From the NCBI GenBank assembly GCA_905178155.1, contig CAJINV010000006.1, positions 3,222,437 to 3,286,436 on the forward strand: 64,000 bases of DNA, given 5' to 3'. Shown here one piece after another: positions 9,815 through 22,400 of this stretch (positions are counted from its first letter, which is position 1; each line of letters begins with the position of its first letter). The notes beneath the pieces were generated by a model. It worked only from the letters and a program-made list of their open reading frames with translations. It did not search any database and was not told the DNA's origin. The position numbers and the translations under genes were made by a program. Source of the DNA: Amoebophrya sp. A120 (lineage: Eukaryota > Sar > Dinophyceae > Syndiniales > Amoebophryaceae).

Positions 9815-12049
9815 ATGAAGAAGTTCGGCGCCGCCCAACTCCTCGCCACTCAGTGCGTCGTCCTGGTGTCGCATGAAGCTGCCCCTGTCGTCACAACCGT
9901 GCTGGCATTTAAGGCCGCGAAGACCGCCCGCTTGCCGTTGCGGAACCTCAACGGCCGCGACCTGCTGAACAAAAACATCAAGCGCGGGAAGAACCAACCT
10001 TCGAAATTGACCGCTGCGATTACCGACTTCGCCTCGGCGGTGTTTGACCGTGCGGCGGGACTGGCGACGGCTTTTTTGTACGGGACGAGAACGACCGACG
10101 AGCAGCAGGCCACTGCTGCAACTCACGAACGTCTGCAGGAAGGGGCTGCTCCTGATCTTTCTTACCACAAGGAGATCATCGGAACAAATAACGTTGCGCC
10201 GCACCACGGGATCAACATGTTGAAGAACGGCACGATGGCCGATGCTTTTACTTCATTCCCTCCTTCTGATGTTACGGAAGATGTTGAAATCGACGTTGTG
10301 CAAGAACAGCAAGTTGCACCACAGCAGGACAAGAACCATGTCGATGCGAAAATTGGCATGAAGACCTCCAAAAGTCCTGGGGTTCAGCAGCACAAACCGC
10401 GTGGTCGTCTTCCGGCCAAGAACAAGATCTTCGGAAAGATGAAAAAACACTTTCCGTTTCAGCTGCGGTTGAAGTGCAGCAAAGGGGCAGGTCGTGCTCC
10501 TGTGCGGAAAAACAAATTTCCGTTTGTTTTGCGGCTGAAGTGCAAGAAATCTTCTGTCCGGGGAGAGGTTCTTGTCCGGCGCCACAAGTTGCCCTTTGTG
10601 CCGCGTTTCAAGTGCAAGGTCTCGGCTGGTGTCGTGCGGCGCAACAAAATTCCATTTGTCTTGCGCTTGAAGTGCAAGTCTTCTGCAGGAACCGTGCGCC
10701 ACAACAAACTGCCGTTTATGCCGCGGCTGAAGAAGTGCAATGTCTCTGCGGGGGTCGTGCGCCACAACAAACTGCCGTTTGCGCTGCGGCAGAAATGCAA
10801 GGTCTCTGCGGGGGTGGTGCGCCACAACAAACTGCCGTTTGCGCCGCGGCAAAAATGCAGCAAGACAGCGGGAATGGTTCGTCGCAACAAGTTGCCATTT
10901 TCTCCGCGTCCGAAGTGCCCCAAAGCGGCGGGAATGGTTCGTCGCAACAAGTTGCCATTTCCTCCGCGTCCGAAGTGCCCCAAAGGGGCGGGAATGGTTC
11001 GTCGCAACAAGTTGCCCTTCGCTCCTCGCTTGAAATGCAGCAAGACAGCGGGAATGGTTCGTCGCAACAAGTTGCCCTTCGCTCCTCGCCTGAAATGCAG
11101 CAAGACAGCGGGAACGGTTCGTCGCAACAAGTTGCCTTTCGCACCCCGCCTGAAGTGCGGAAAAGCAGCGGGCATCGTCCGTCGCAACAAGTTGCCCTTC
11201 GCGCCGCGACTGAAGTGCGATGAAGCAGCGGGTATTGTCCGTCGCAACAAGTTGCCTTTCGCACCCCGCCCGAAGTGCGGAAAAGCAGCGGGCATCGTTC
11301 GTCGCAACAAGTTGCCTTTCGCACCCCGCCCGAAGTGCGGAAAAGCAGCGGGCATCGTCCGTCGCAACAAGTTGCCGTTCGCGCCGCGGCTGAAGTGCGG
11401 AAAGGCAGCGGGCATCGTCCGTCGCAACAAGTTGCCTTTCGCACCCCGCCTGCAGTGCGGACAAGCAGCGGGCATGGTCCGTCGCAACAGGTTGCCGTTC
11501 GCGCCGCGACTGAAGTGCAGGAAGTCTGCTGGTGGGATCGTACGCCACAACAAACTACCCTTCGCGCCCCGGTTTAAGTGCAAGAAGTCTGCTGGGATTG
11601 TTCGGAAGAACAAGCTGCCATTTGCGCAGCGGCTTACGTGCAAGAAGTCTGCTGGGATTGTTCGGAGGAGCAAGCTGCCATTTGCGCAGCGGCTTACATG
11701 CAAGAAGTCTGCTGGGATTGTTCGGAGGAGCAAGCTGCCTTTCGCGCCTCGACAGAAATGCAAGAAGTCCGCGGGTACCATTCGCCGAAACAAGTTGCCC
11801 TTCACGCCGCGCTTGCAGTGCCAGAAATCCGCCGGTGTCGTCCGCAGGAACAGGCTCCCTTTCTCCCCGCGCATCAAATGCAAGAAATCCGCTGGGGTCG
11901 TCCGCAAGAACAGGCTCCCTTTCTCCCCGCGCAACATCAAATGTAAGAAATCCGCCGGCATTGTCCGCAAGAACAGGCTGCCATTCGCTTCTCGGCCGAT
12001 TTGCCGCGAGGTGGCTGTAGCGGCTCGGGAGTCACGGATGGCGGCATGA
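9815..12049 (+). CDS. Secreted(?) cationic 20-residue repeat protein
   Basis: A single uninterrupted 744-codon frame, and the only intronless gene here. It starts at ATG 9815 with a hydrophobic N-terminus (MKKFGAAQLLATQCVVLVSH) that may be a signal peptide. A ~190-residue non-repetitive leader precedes 26 tandem units of about 20 residues running to near the C-terminus. The consensus is VRRNKLPFAPRLKCxKxAGI: a basic pair or triplet, LPF, APR, one Cys, and a Lys/Ala-Gly linker. Single-residue insertions occur in units 5, 18-19 and 25. Outer units are the most divergent and central ones nearly identical, as expected from unequal exchange. Every unit keeps one Cys and several Arg/Lys, so the product is very basic. 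Possibilities include a cross-linked matrix or nucleic-acid-binding protein, or a precursor cut at dibasic sites; none is established. No family recognised. Confidence 0.8.
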   Translation: MKKFGAAQLLATQCVVLVSHEAAPVVTTVLAFKAAKTARLPLRNLNGRDLLNKNIKRGKNQPSKLTAAITDFASAVFDRAAGLATAFLYGTRTTDEQQATAATHERLQEGAAPDLSYHKEIIGTNNVAPHHGINMLKNGTMADAFTSFPPSDVTEDVEIDVVQEQQVAPQQDKNHVDAKIGMKTSKSPGVQQHKPRGRLPAKNKIFGKMKKHFPFQLRLKCSKGAGRAPVRKNKFPFVLRLKCKKSSVRGEVLVRRHKLPFVPRFKCKVSAGVVRRNKIPFVLRLKCKSSAGTVRHNKLPFMPRLKKCNVSAGVVRHNKLPFALRQKCKVSAGVVRHNKLPFAPRQKCSKTAGMVRRNKLPFSPRPKCPKAAGMVRRNKLPFPPRPKCPKGAGMVRRNKLPFAPRLKCSKTAGMVRRNKLPFAPRLKCSKTAGTVRRNKLPFAPRLKCGKAAGIVRRNKLPFAPRLKCDEAAGIVRRNKLPFAPRPKCGKAAGIVRRNKLPFAPRPKCGKAAGIVRRNKLPFAPRLKCGKAAGIVRRNKLPFAPRLQCGQAAGMVRRNRLPFAPRLKCRKSAGGIVRHNKLPFAPRFKCKKSAGIVRKNKLPFAQRLTCKKSAGIVRRSKLPFAQRLTCKKSAGIVRRSKLPFAPRQKCKKSAGTIRRNKLPFTPRLQCQKSAGVVRRNRLPFSPRIKCKKSAGVVRKNRLPFSPRNIKCKKSAGIVRKNRLPFASRPICREVAVAARESRMAA
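10453..12006 (+). repeat. 60-bp tandem repeat array inside the repeat-protein gene
   Basis: About 26 copies of a 60-bp unit (63 bp in a few). Copies between about 10860 and 11520 are the most alike, many sharing the stretch GTCGCAACAAGTTGCC. Because 60 is divisible by three and the unit lacks stops in several frames, long open frames also appear in the other + frames and on the - strand; these are shadows. Confidence 0.95.
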
Positions 12050-13470
12050 GGAGGAAATTGCTGCAGCTGAGTCGTCGAAATGAAGTCAGTTAGAGTTTTT
12101 TACGAGGGACAATTTCAGGTTTTCACGTCGAGCAGAAGTAGCTATTACTCAATTTATTACTTTTGTAAAATCGAAATCCTGTATCCCAGGTTGGTTTTAT
12201 CGAAGGCCCGAAATCATTATTGAAACAAAGAAACAACACACAAAAAGAACCCTGTTATGCAGCTTTATCAATTTGATGCACAGTCAAAACCTCGAGAACT
12301 CCGTTTACGTTTTCATCCCCAGTTGTCTATAACCTTCCATACATATCGCTAAGAATTTGCTCTTCGCAGCACGACACGCCACAACTGACGGAGCCCCATT
12401 GAAGATTCAATGGAGGGTATCCCAATATCGAGCTCTTTCTACTAATATCCTTTCCCTATCTACATTTTGAAGACCCAATAAAGAAGCTCTTTCCACTGTG
12501 TATTCGACCTTTATTTTGTAGTTTTTCACGTTTTTTTTTACTTTCTTTCAGATGATTCAAACGCCCCAGTGCCAGTTTTCACAAATTACAGAAACCCTAG
12601 TTGCAAACGCAAGTTATTGTTGTCGCCCCACGACAGAATGTAGTTCCTTTCAGCGCTGAAGCCCAGTTAGCAGGAATAAATTTTCGAAAAATTGCACTAA
12701 GTGTGACTCACTTCCATCCGCAACACGCGACCGATATGAATTTCCATGTGAAAATCCGGCGGCGGAGGGTGCCAGGTGTGCGGACCAGCTCTGGGATTAG
12801 GGCTTGCTGGTGTAGGTGCTTTAAGTATGTCTACACGTCGGTCTTCAAGTAACGACACCAAGCTGAGAGCTAGCAGTAGATTGTGATTGAGAGCGAGCAA
12901 GAGAGCGGAAATCACATTCTGAGCGAAGAGAGATGCTCGAGCAATTGTACATAGATGTAGCTCAGGAAAAAAACGAGTATACAAGGTTTCCTTTTCCAAA
13001 ATTGAAAATTAGTGATGCATGAGACACAAAGAATGCCAATGGTGACGTCCGCCCGAATAAACCTGCATTTCTGTGGTTGCTGGAAATCCGTGGACTCCTC
13101 TTACCGTCGACGTCACGACACCGCTTGCGTGTGGTGCGCTAGCTTGTTTTGCAGCTTAGCAGAGCCACGACGGTGAAGTGGAGCGTGGTCCGAAGATGCA
13201 ATGTCGTGACGATGCTTGTAAAAAGTGGCTCCTCGTCTGATCAGTGCCCCACGGCCGCTGCACGAGAACGTGCACCTTCGAAGAAGTTGCTGCAGTGCCA
13301 GCTGCATCCTTCGCGGAAGAAGAAAATGGGGATCATGATCTCGGGTTTCAGAAGAAGGACTTCTACTTTTGGGCACCTCCACAGGTTGTAAAAATCTAGG
13401 ACAACCAACGGCTGGGCGTTGTAATCCTAAGCTAATCTACGAGGACAATCAACAGCTCTTCGCTTCAGTC
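12050..13470. other. Intergenic, 1.4 kb
   Basis: No gene seen; short frames only. Stretches of T and A (for example near 12530) and no repeats of note. Confidence 0.55.
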
Positions 13471-16400
13471 ATGAGCGGCGCAGAATCTACGTCGCGGCCT
13501 GGGTCACCGGAAAATTTTCCCGGTGGTACCACGACAAATTCCACCACCGAAGTCATCGACGTGGCCGCCTTGGAAGATGAGCAAGATGCTGCACAGCCCG
13601 TCGTGCCAGACGAAGAAGCGGAGGATGATAAAGACCAACAGCGCCAAACCGTCGAGCAGGTCCTTCGGAAGTGGGAAAACGACGTGAAAAAGTACGAGTC
13701 CCGGTTTCAAGCTCTGGATATGCATAAAAAAAACTGCGTAAGTGTATACTCTGTAAATGCAGAACATGCAACAGAGCCACACCTGTCATGCCAGACAACC
13801 ATGAGGTCCTTTTGGCAACATGTGTGTTTTCCGCCCATACAAGCCAGTACGCATGACAGGTTTAATACTCAGTCATGTAGAGCAAATTTGTGATGCTGTC
13901 AGCCAAAGATGATAGTTACACTAGCACAGTTTTTTTCTCGCATACTGGAGGAACGGCGATCGGTAGAACGCAAGAAAAACGAAGAGCAGAAACAGCGGAT
14001 TCTCGAACTAGAACGGTTCATTGCGGAAAATTCGAACACTGCAAATGGAGATGCGGACAAAGTAGATGGCACGACACCAGCAGGAGGGGAGGAGAGAGCA
14101 AATGATTTCAAATTTGTTCCTCCCCCGCGCCGAAAAGCCGGAGAAAGGAGGCAATCGCAGCCGGCAGGTACATCTAGGATCTCAACCACTTTGCCTTCAA
14201 GTGGTGCTGGTGCAGCAGATGCTGACACAGCAACTACACTGAATTTCGAAGACGAGGAGGGCCGGCGCGCCGACCGGGAGAGCATGATTGGGATGATAGG
14301 GCCCCCTGCTGCGGCTGCGAATACTAGTGCCACCTCGTCCAGTAGAGCAGCGTCGAAAGAGAGTCAAGCTCAAGTAGTCGAATCCTCAAATAAAGACGAG
14401 AATGAAAAGAAAGCTGCTGGAGCGAACAAAATAGTAGAAGAAGACCAAGACCACGCTGCTTCGAAAGACAAAGAGATGAAAGATCAGCAGTTATTAATAT
14501 GGAAAAACGAACTCCTCCTCGATGAGAAGGACAAACAGCTGAAACAAACCGCGACTGAATTGGACAAAGTGAAGCAAGACCTCGCCAAAGCGAAACAGTC
14601 CAGCGAGAGTCTTCAAGAGAAACTCGACAATTTACAGACCTCCCACCAGCAGCAAATCAAGACCATCCACGAAACAAAACGACGAGAGTTCGACGAACGG
14701 CTGAAAAGAGTGGAGAAGAAAGTCTGCGCAGAGTTTGAAGCGAAGTTGGTGCTGCACGAAGAAAAGGAGAAATCGCTGGAGAACACTTTGAAAGCGAAAC
14801 AAGTGGAATTCGCGACAGTAGAGGAAGAATTGACACTGTATCAGCAAAAACAGCACCCGTCACAAGTTATCAAATGCAAATATGTCTGGGTCTGGAAGGG
14901 TTCGAATTTGTGATGCGAATCCTACATCGTGACAAAATCTGTCATGCAGGGCCAGCAAAAGGCCTCCCCGGCTCTTGTTACAGAAAGATGTGATAATTTG
15001 TCGTGCGGATTAGGCATTGGGATAGCTGCTCGAATAAATCTGTGATGCTAGGGCTTGCATGCCAGACGATCTGGGTCAGGCAAAAACTGCATGACAAGTG
15101 GTCTCGCAGCCTTCCAGACCCAGACATGTTTGCAGTCGATACAAGTCCAGGACGTGCAAGACTTTCAGTCGAAAATTTCCAACGCGACTCTGCACTTGGA
15201 ATCAGAAATCGAAGAATTGAAGAAGGAGAAATCAAGTCGGGATGAGAAGGAGCATATGCATTCTCGAAATTAAAGTGTCGCACTCTACTAGTATAAATCG
15301 CATGACAAGTTTGCTCCGCATGACACATGGAATTTGTAATGGAAATGGTGTTTTAGCTTACTTAGGAAGAAGATTTGTCATGCAAGTCTGCAACTACCAT
15401 CAGAGTACGACACTTTTGTCGAGTGCATAGAGCAGAAGGTTCTGTACGAATACCGGATGAAAATCATCGAATTAGAACAGGAAATATGCATTGCAAATAT
15501 GTCTGGGTCTGGAACAACTTGTGATGCTAACTTTGGAATCTGAAGAAATCTGTATTGCATGACCAGCAAGAGCGAGGACCACTCCAGTTTATGCTACTTA
15601 CGCGGGGAGGGCATTTGTCATGCGGAATAGGCATCGGGAAGCCTATTAAAAATTTGTGGTGCTAGGACATACATCACAGACGCTCATGGGTCATGCAGAA
15701 CATGCATGACAAACCTTGCGCTCGTGTCCAGACCCAGACACATTTGCAGTTGATAGGAAAACGCGAGGATAAATCACCTCGCGGAAGAGAATATCGTCCT
15801 GTGCAAAACAAGTATCGTACTAGTATAAAGCGCACGACAAATTTCCTCAGCATGAGAAACGAAAGATGTAACGCGGATTCGCCTTGACCTTGACCTTGAG
15901 ACGAAGATTTGTAATGCGTGACTGCGATTAGTACGAGGGCAATACAAGTTTTGCAATGCATAGCGAAGCAGTTTTTAGAAGAAGATTTGCGGAAAGAAGT
16001 GGAAGAACTCGCTTTGGAACTGGAAACGAAAAAGCAAAACGAGAAGGAACTGTTTTCCAAAACGGCGTATTTCGCGATCGACGAGAAGATCAAAGATTAC
16101 AAGAAGCAGATGGAGCTAGACAAAGAGGAGTTTGAGAAAAAACTCGCCGATGAGAACAGCGTATGGAACTGTCAGGATTGAAATTGACAAAGTTGAAAAA
16201 TTTGTGATGCGTAAAACCGATACCAGTTGGAAGCCCAAGTTCTAAGCTGCACATGACAAATCTCGACCTCATCTAAATCCAGTCTGTCATGCTGATTAGT
16301 GCAAGAAGGTATCCTTTGTCATGCTATTTCAGCAGCTCTATCCCAAACCCGAAACAGGCTTACAGTTACAATCGGCCTCACTTGCAACCCCTGCAAGACA

Positions 16401-19400
16401 GTCACTTCGTGCCTTGCATTTTATGCATCACAGATTATTTCAACTTTGTCGATTTCAACCCTGACAGACCCATACAGCGCGAAGAATTCTTTGTTGGAAC
16501 TGAAATGCAGCGAGTTGCAGCTCCAGAACGATAAATTACTATGTGAGAAGGAGATACTAACCGGGGAGGTGATGAACTTGCGGCTGTTGGTCGACGCAGA
16601 TTATCCTGTGCAACAGTATCGTACTCGTAGTAATCGCAGGGATGCATTACAAACCTACATCCCAAGGTGAAACAGCATAAGAAATTCAATTTCTCATGCT
16701 GAGCAAATTTGTAATGCGATTACTGCTAGTGCAATAGAATAGGATACTTTGCAATGCATACAAATCCAGGCAACGACAGTCCGATCCTGATGATCGGCTC
16801 CACTTCCGATCTTGACACGGCTGGTGGAGTGCCGCTTTTTCGGAGGTCGGTGGCAGAACTATTGCGAGGAAAAATCCCCCCTCCCCATATCGATAAGGCA
16901 CGCCTCAGAAAATTTGTCATGCTGATTTGTGACCACAAATCGCATCTGTGATGCAAGAAAGCAATGCCACAGGCTCCGCCCCATTATGCAGGTGGTTCGT
17001 AATGCTATTGGGCCTACGGCATGGACGTTCCCCATGCTAGGCGCCTAGGCCAAAACCTCTCGACTCCGGCACGATATAGGCCTGCAGTCCTTTACTGCAA
17101 GACAAAGGCTATTTGTGGCCACAAATTAGCATTACAAATTTCGTTTTTGATATGGGGAGGGGGGATTTTTGCTCATGATGAGAAACGGTCGACTCAGCCA
17201 TGAGTCCGGCGGGGAGTGATCGGTTTCTAGGTGGAGCAGAGGGGAACAACAAAACGCCGATTCATTTTCATGATCCAGGGGCAGCACGAATGACAGCCAC
17301 AGGAGCCCCAATGACCACAGGTTCGAAACTTGTTGACCTTGCAGGAGGCGTAGGTGCGGCTAGTAGCGATGACGAGGAGTTGATCGTTGACGAATCCACT
17401 GCCACTTCTGCCGGGGGTGGCGGACCTACACCGCAGAGCTTAGGAGCAACCACTACCGGAGCGGCAGCAGCTGATACAGTAGAACAGAACTACGCAGCAG
17501 AAGGACGAGAAACAAAAGACCGCGTCAAGGACCACGACGAGGATCATGATCTTCCCAGTACGATGAAGAACAATCTCTCAAAATCTTCCAAAGCGCCGTC
17601 CTCCCTCGACCGCAGCATCGCCGAATTAGGGTTGCAGGATTCGCCACTTGCTTCGCCAGAAGATGAAAGTTTGGAAAAAGCAAAAGGAAAAAGTGACCAC
17701 CAGGGTGCGTCCTCCTCGAGCGGGGCAAGTACTAGCAGTCCGAGTGGACCACGAGCGAAGGGACTGCTTCCACCCGATGAAAAGGAAAACGACTCGTCAA
17801 ATAAGTCAATAAAAAATGACAACGCAGCTTCTACGTGGTCAAGAACACCACCGCAGACGGTAACCGGAGGTCCACCAGATCCAGACAACGGGACAGGTGC
17901 ACCAGCAGGAGGAGCTTCTTCTATCGCAAAAACCCCTCTATTGGTGATTAACGACGAGCTGGATGCGTTGTTGAGCGGAAAAACCAACAACCTCTTGCAG
18001 CAAAACCCTCACTATCCTGTGCAAAAGTATCGTACTCGTATTGCATAATCATGCATTACAAATCTTTTTGTTGAGGTAGATCAGCATTAGAAATTTTATT
18101 TGTCATGCTGAGGAAATTTGTAATGCAGCATTGATACGAGTGCGATACATGTGCAAGTCATACCTACTCCCCGAACGCGGTGCTGATGCGGGAAGAGGAA
18201 GACGGAATTTCCCCGGCCAAGGAGCAAGACGGAAAAATAACTGCACAGGACCGAGATCAGTCGCATAACTCCAAGAACAGCAGCAAGAATAATTCATCCG
18301 GTAATGATGTCAGAACTAGAACAAGCAACAGCAAGTCGAAGTTGAAAGCATTGCGCGATCAGAGCAAATTCGCGTTTGAAGAGATGATGAAGCGGATGAC
18401 GGAGGTGATATGGCGTAGTTCTCAAGCGTTACATTCTCAGCTGCTGCATGGAGGTTTGTCATGCAAGATTACAATCAGAATCGGCACGATCAAGCTGCTT
18501 CGCATGACAAACTGCCGAGAGGCCAACCAGGCGGAAAATCTGTGCCAAATCTGTCATGCAACACGCACAAGGTCATCCCCCTCACTTTTATTGCCATTCA
18601 TTCTTGCGTCACAAATTCGTGTAACAGTTGAGAGCGTAACAGTTGAGAACGCCATAAGTGAGAGCGGAATCTGATCGGAAAGTTAAGGAAGCGCAGGACA
18701 AGTTGGAAGTGCAAACGAAAAGCTTGATGGGAAAGGTATGGAAGAATTATTTAAAATTTTTTGCTCTCACTTTATCAAAGTCGTTTCTATGCTGTGACTT
18801 TTTGGAAGTGGGTATTAACGAAATTGGCGAAAATTTCAATTTTGTTTTTATTCTCGAGAGTGTGCTGATTTTTACTTTCATTATCACGGGGATGCGTACC
18901 GTCCACCTTTTGCAGCCATCACGCAAAGATGCAATAATTGGTCACTTTTGTCAATGTTTCGGGTTGATTAAGATTTTATTGTTTGTGATTTGAAGTGTTT
19001 ATGAATGTTCATGAACGAGTGCAAAATTACAAGTTTCTAATACATAGTACTACAGCGAGTTGCTATCAAAAAAACAATTTTCTAATCGCAGGTGTCGCAC
19101 CTCGAGGAGCAGCGTGACGTGCTCCAAGTCCGGAACCAAACCGTGGAAGAAGAATTGAAGCAAATGATTATTTGAAGAAAAATCTGCCCTCCTCATATCG
19201 AAAAGGAAATTTGTGATGCTGATTTTTGGCCGCAGATCAGCTTTGTGTTGCGTACAAGGCAGACGGCACCCATGTGGCGCATTGTAGAGCTAGTCTGTCG
19301 CGCGTTTTCATCCCATATGTCGGACTAGTTTCTCATGCTCAGCGGCTATCCGGATGCGTAGTATCCAAAAGGGCTTAGAACAAAACGCCGACAAGCTCTT

Positions 19401-22400
19401 GCTGCAATACAAAGTTCATTTGTGTACACAAATCCAGCAACACAAATTGTCTTCTGAACATCATGGGGTGGGGGCTTTTTTCACTTTGATAATGATCGCG
19501 ACCAACACGACAAATTCGATCGAGTTGAAGAACCTCCAAAACCTCTTCAACGCCCAAAAACAAGAGGCGGACGAGTACAGGAGAAAGGCTGGGATAATGT
19601 CGTTAACCGCAACGTTGACAGCGTGTTCCTACCCGATTTGCCACAACGATACCATCAAACAAACCACCTTCCAAGAACTCCGGATTCAGTTGCTACAGAA
19701 AAAAATCGCTTCACTTCAAAACAAGAAACAGAGGGAAGAGGAGGATGACCAGAAGCAGGCGTTATTGTTCAAAGCCTGCAAAGCAGAGCTGAAGCAACTG
19801 GGATACGACATTTCTGGGAAATTACCCCTGGTGTTGTTGGACGAGGACGATGGTAGCAGCACGACAGCTTCCAGCCCGACAAACGCAAGCGGCTTGATGT
19901 CTGGCCAGACATTGTTCCCAGACGAGGAACCAGCAAGCGCTTCTAACGAAACTGTACGAACTGCAAAAGCATCGTACTAGTATAAATTGCAATACAAATG
20001 CAAATCAGCTCAGCATTACAAATTAAATTTGTAATGCGGATTTGCCTTAAGAAAGTCAAAGATTTGCAATGCATAAAAGCAATTAGTACGCGTACGATAC
20101 TTTTGCACAGGATAGACTGAAGACGAAGCTGACAAAGTCGGTGACGCGTCCAGATATCGACTGGACGACACGGGACTGGAGGCGGTCGAGGAAATGCTAA
20201 AATTTGACCAGATGGGAATAAATAGTAGAAGTGTCTTCATCTCTACTCTTGCGGACCCACCACCTCCTTCTCCCTCTGCACAACTAATGGACGATGACGA
20301 CACTGAAAAGGGCTTGAATTCTACTTCCAGCCCACGAGGAATAGATCATGCGTCCTCGTCTTCACAGCAAGTATCAAAGCCTTCCTTCCTCGACACCGTG
20401 CTCAAACTCGGCACCGACACCGCTGGGGATTGCAACTTTATCGCAACCGAGATTGCAGTATCAAATGTAAAAATGTCTGGGTCTGGAAACTTGTGATGCT
20501 AGGCGGCATATCATGAGGAAGCCACAGGTGCTGGCTCAGCATGAGAAGTTTCTGAGCTTCTCGGTGTTGCGTATTCTACATGACAAACTGCGTTTCTGCA
20601 TGACAGAAAAGTGGCGCTCTTGGGTAACGTGCATGACAGATTTGAGAGTCATGCCAGACACGCATGACAAACATGGACGCTTCCAGACGCAGACATTTTT
20701 ACATTTGATATGCAGAAACCCTATCCGCCATGAAAATCGGCGTGAGTGAGATTCCGACCATTCTCTTCCCTCTAGAGTACAAACGCTCGAATATCCTGTG
20801 TAAAAAAGTCCCCACCCCAGAGTTGTCATGCAGATTTGCGATTACAGGAAGATTTGTAATGCGCATCTCCATGACGAGAGCGACGCAGTTCCAATTGCGT
20901 TTTGGAATTTTGTAATGCTGTAAACAGGATAAGCAGATGGATTTGTGATGCGGTTGTCCTTGCTAACATGCACTACACCAAGGACGGACTGCAACTTGTC
21001 ATGCCTGGCTCCCAAAACTTCTGGATTTGTGTTGCTAAGTTTCCAACTTGACTATGGGTCGGGGACGTTTTTACATATGATATCGAAAAAGTTCCGGCTG
21101 TTTCAGAAAGGCATGTTGAAATCCGTCCTCTACTTGGAAAAATCCTCTTCGTTTTTGCTCGATTTAACGGTGTATGGATTGCAAATATGTCTGGGTCTGG
21201 AAGAATGAGCAACTTGTCATGCTCGGCGAGCATGATCCTCAAGCCTGTCATGTTGCACGTCACCCAAAAATAGCCTCATTTTTCTCTCATGCAAATAAAG
21301 TGCAGTTTCTCATGCAGAATACACAACACCAAGCACCTCAGAAACTTGTCATGCTAGAGCGCCAATTGGAATTGTGGCGTCCTCAAGATTCGCCAACCAG
21401 CATCACAAGTTTCCAGAGTCTGACATATTTGCAAGGCATACGGTGCGGATCGCGCGGTGCTTGGAGGAATATGACTTGCCCAAACGTTACAATCTCAACC
21501 GTTACAATAGAATCTGGACGAATTTGTGTTGCATGATGAGCATGACAGGCTCACACAGCGATCCACCTTTTGCAATACAAATTTCGTCAGAGTGTCGTGG
21601 GGTTTAGGGCTCCGGAACTTGTCATGCGCAATCCTATGAGACTTGGCTAGATCATGCCGTCTTGCATCACAGATTTCTATATTCTATTGTAACGTTTGAG
21701 ATTGTAACACCTGAGCGGGCTATAAGGAATCGGGGAAGTTTCTCGGGTTGCAGAAACTGTGCAGATTCGTGGAGGACTACTGCTACCGGTCCGTTTTTAC
21801 GTTCGGGAAAAGGGAAAGATCACGGTTTTCCGAATTCGCGAAGGAAGAATTTGCGCGGAAATACGAGGTATCAAATGCAAAAATGTCTGGATCTGGAAAC
21901 TTGTGTTGCTGATACTTGCATTGCAAACTTGCTGCTTGTACAGCATAACAGCATGAGAAATTGTTTCCCTCGGCATTCCTTGCGGATTCATTTTTCGTGT
22001 TTAGCATTACAAACTGCGCCATCCAGCATGACAAAAAACCTGGCCAATGGTATTCATGCATTACAGATCTTGTTGTCCTTGAAGTCCTGCATCACAAATC
22101 CAGACATATTTGCAATGCATACGAGGACGCACTCCAGTTGGCGGATGAGGAAGGGAACAACGCGTATGAGCTGAAGAAAAAGGTAAAGGAGCTGGTACCC
22201 TGTGTAAAAACGACGTCACCACGAGGACCCCATAGTCAAGTTGGAAAATCTGCAACATAAATCTGTGTACCGCTACCGCCCTTCTGTTTAGCATGACAAC
22301 TCTGGGGTCCTCGTGGGGACGTTTTTTCTTAGGATAGCTGGAGGAAAAGATTCAAGAGATGGCGCGCAAGGAAGTGGAACAACAGAAAAATCTTTCATCT

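Noticed and set aside
10253-11970. Long - strand open frames of 430-500 codons across the repeat array
   Set aside because: They mirror the 60-bp tandem repeat, which lacks stops in several frames; the + frame has the start, signal-like leader and stop.
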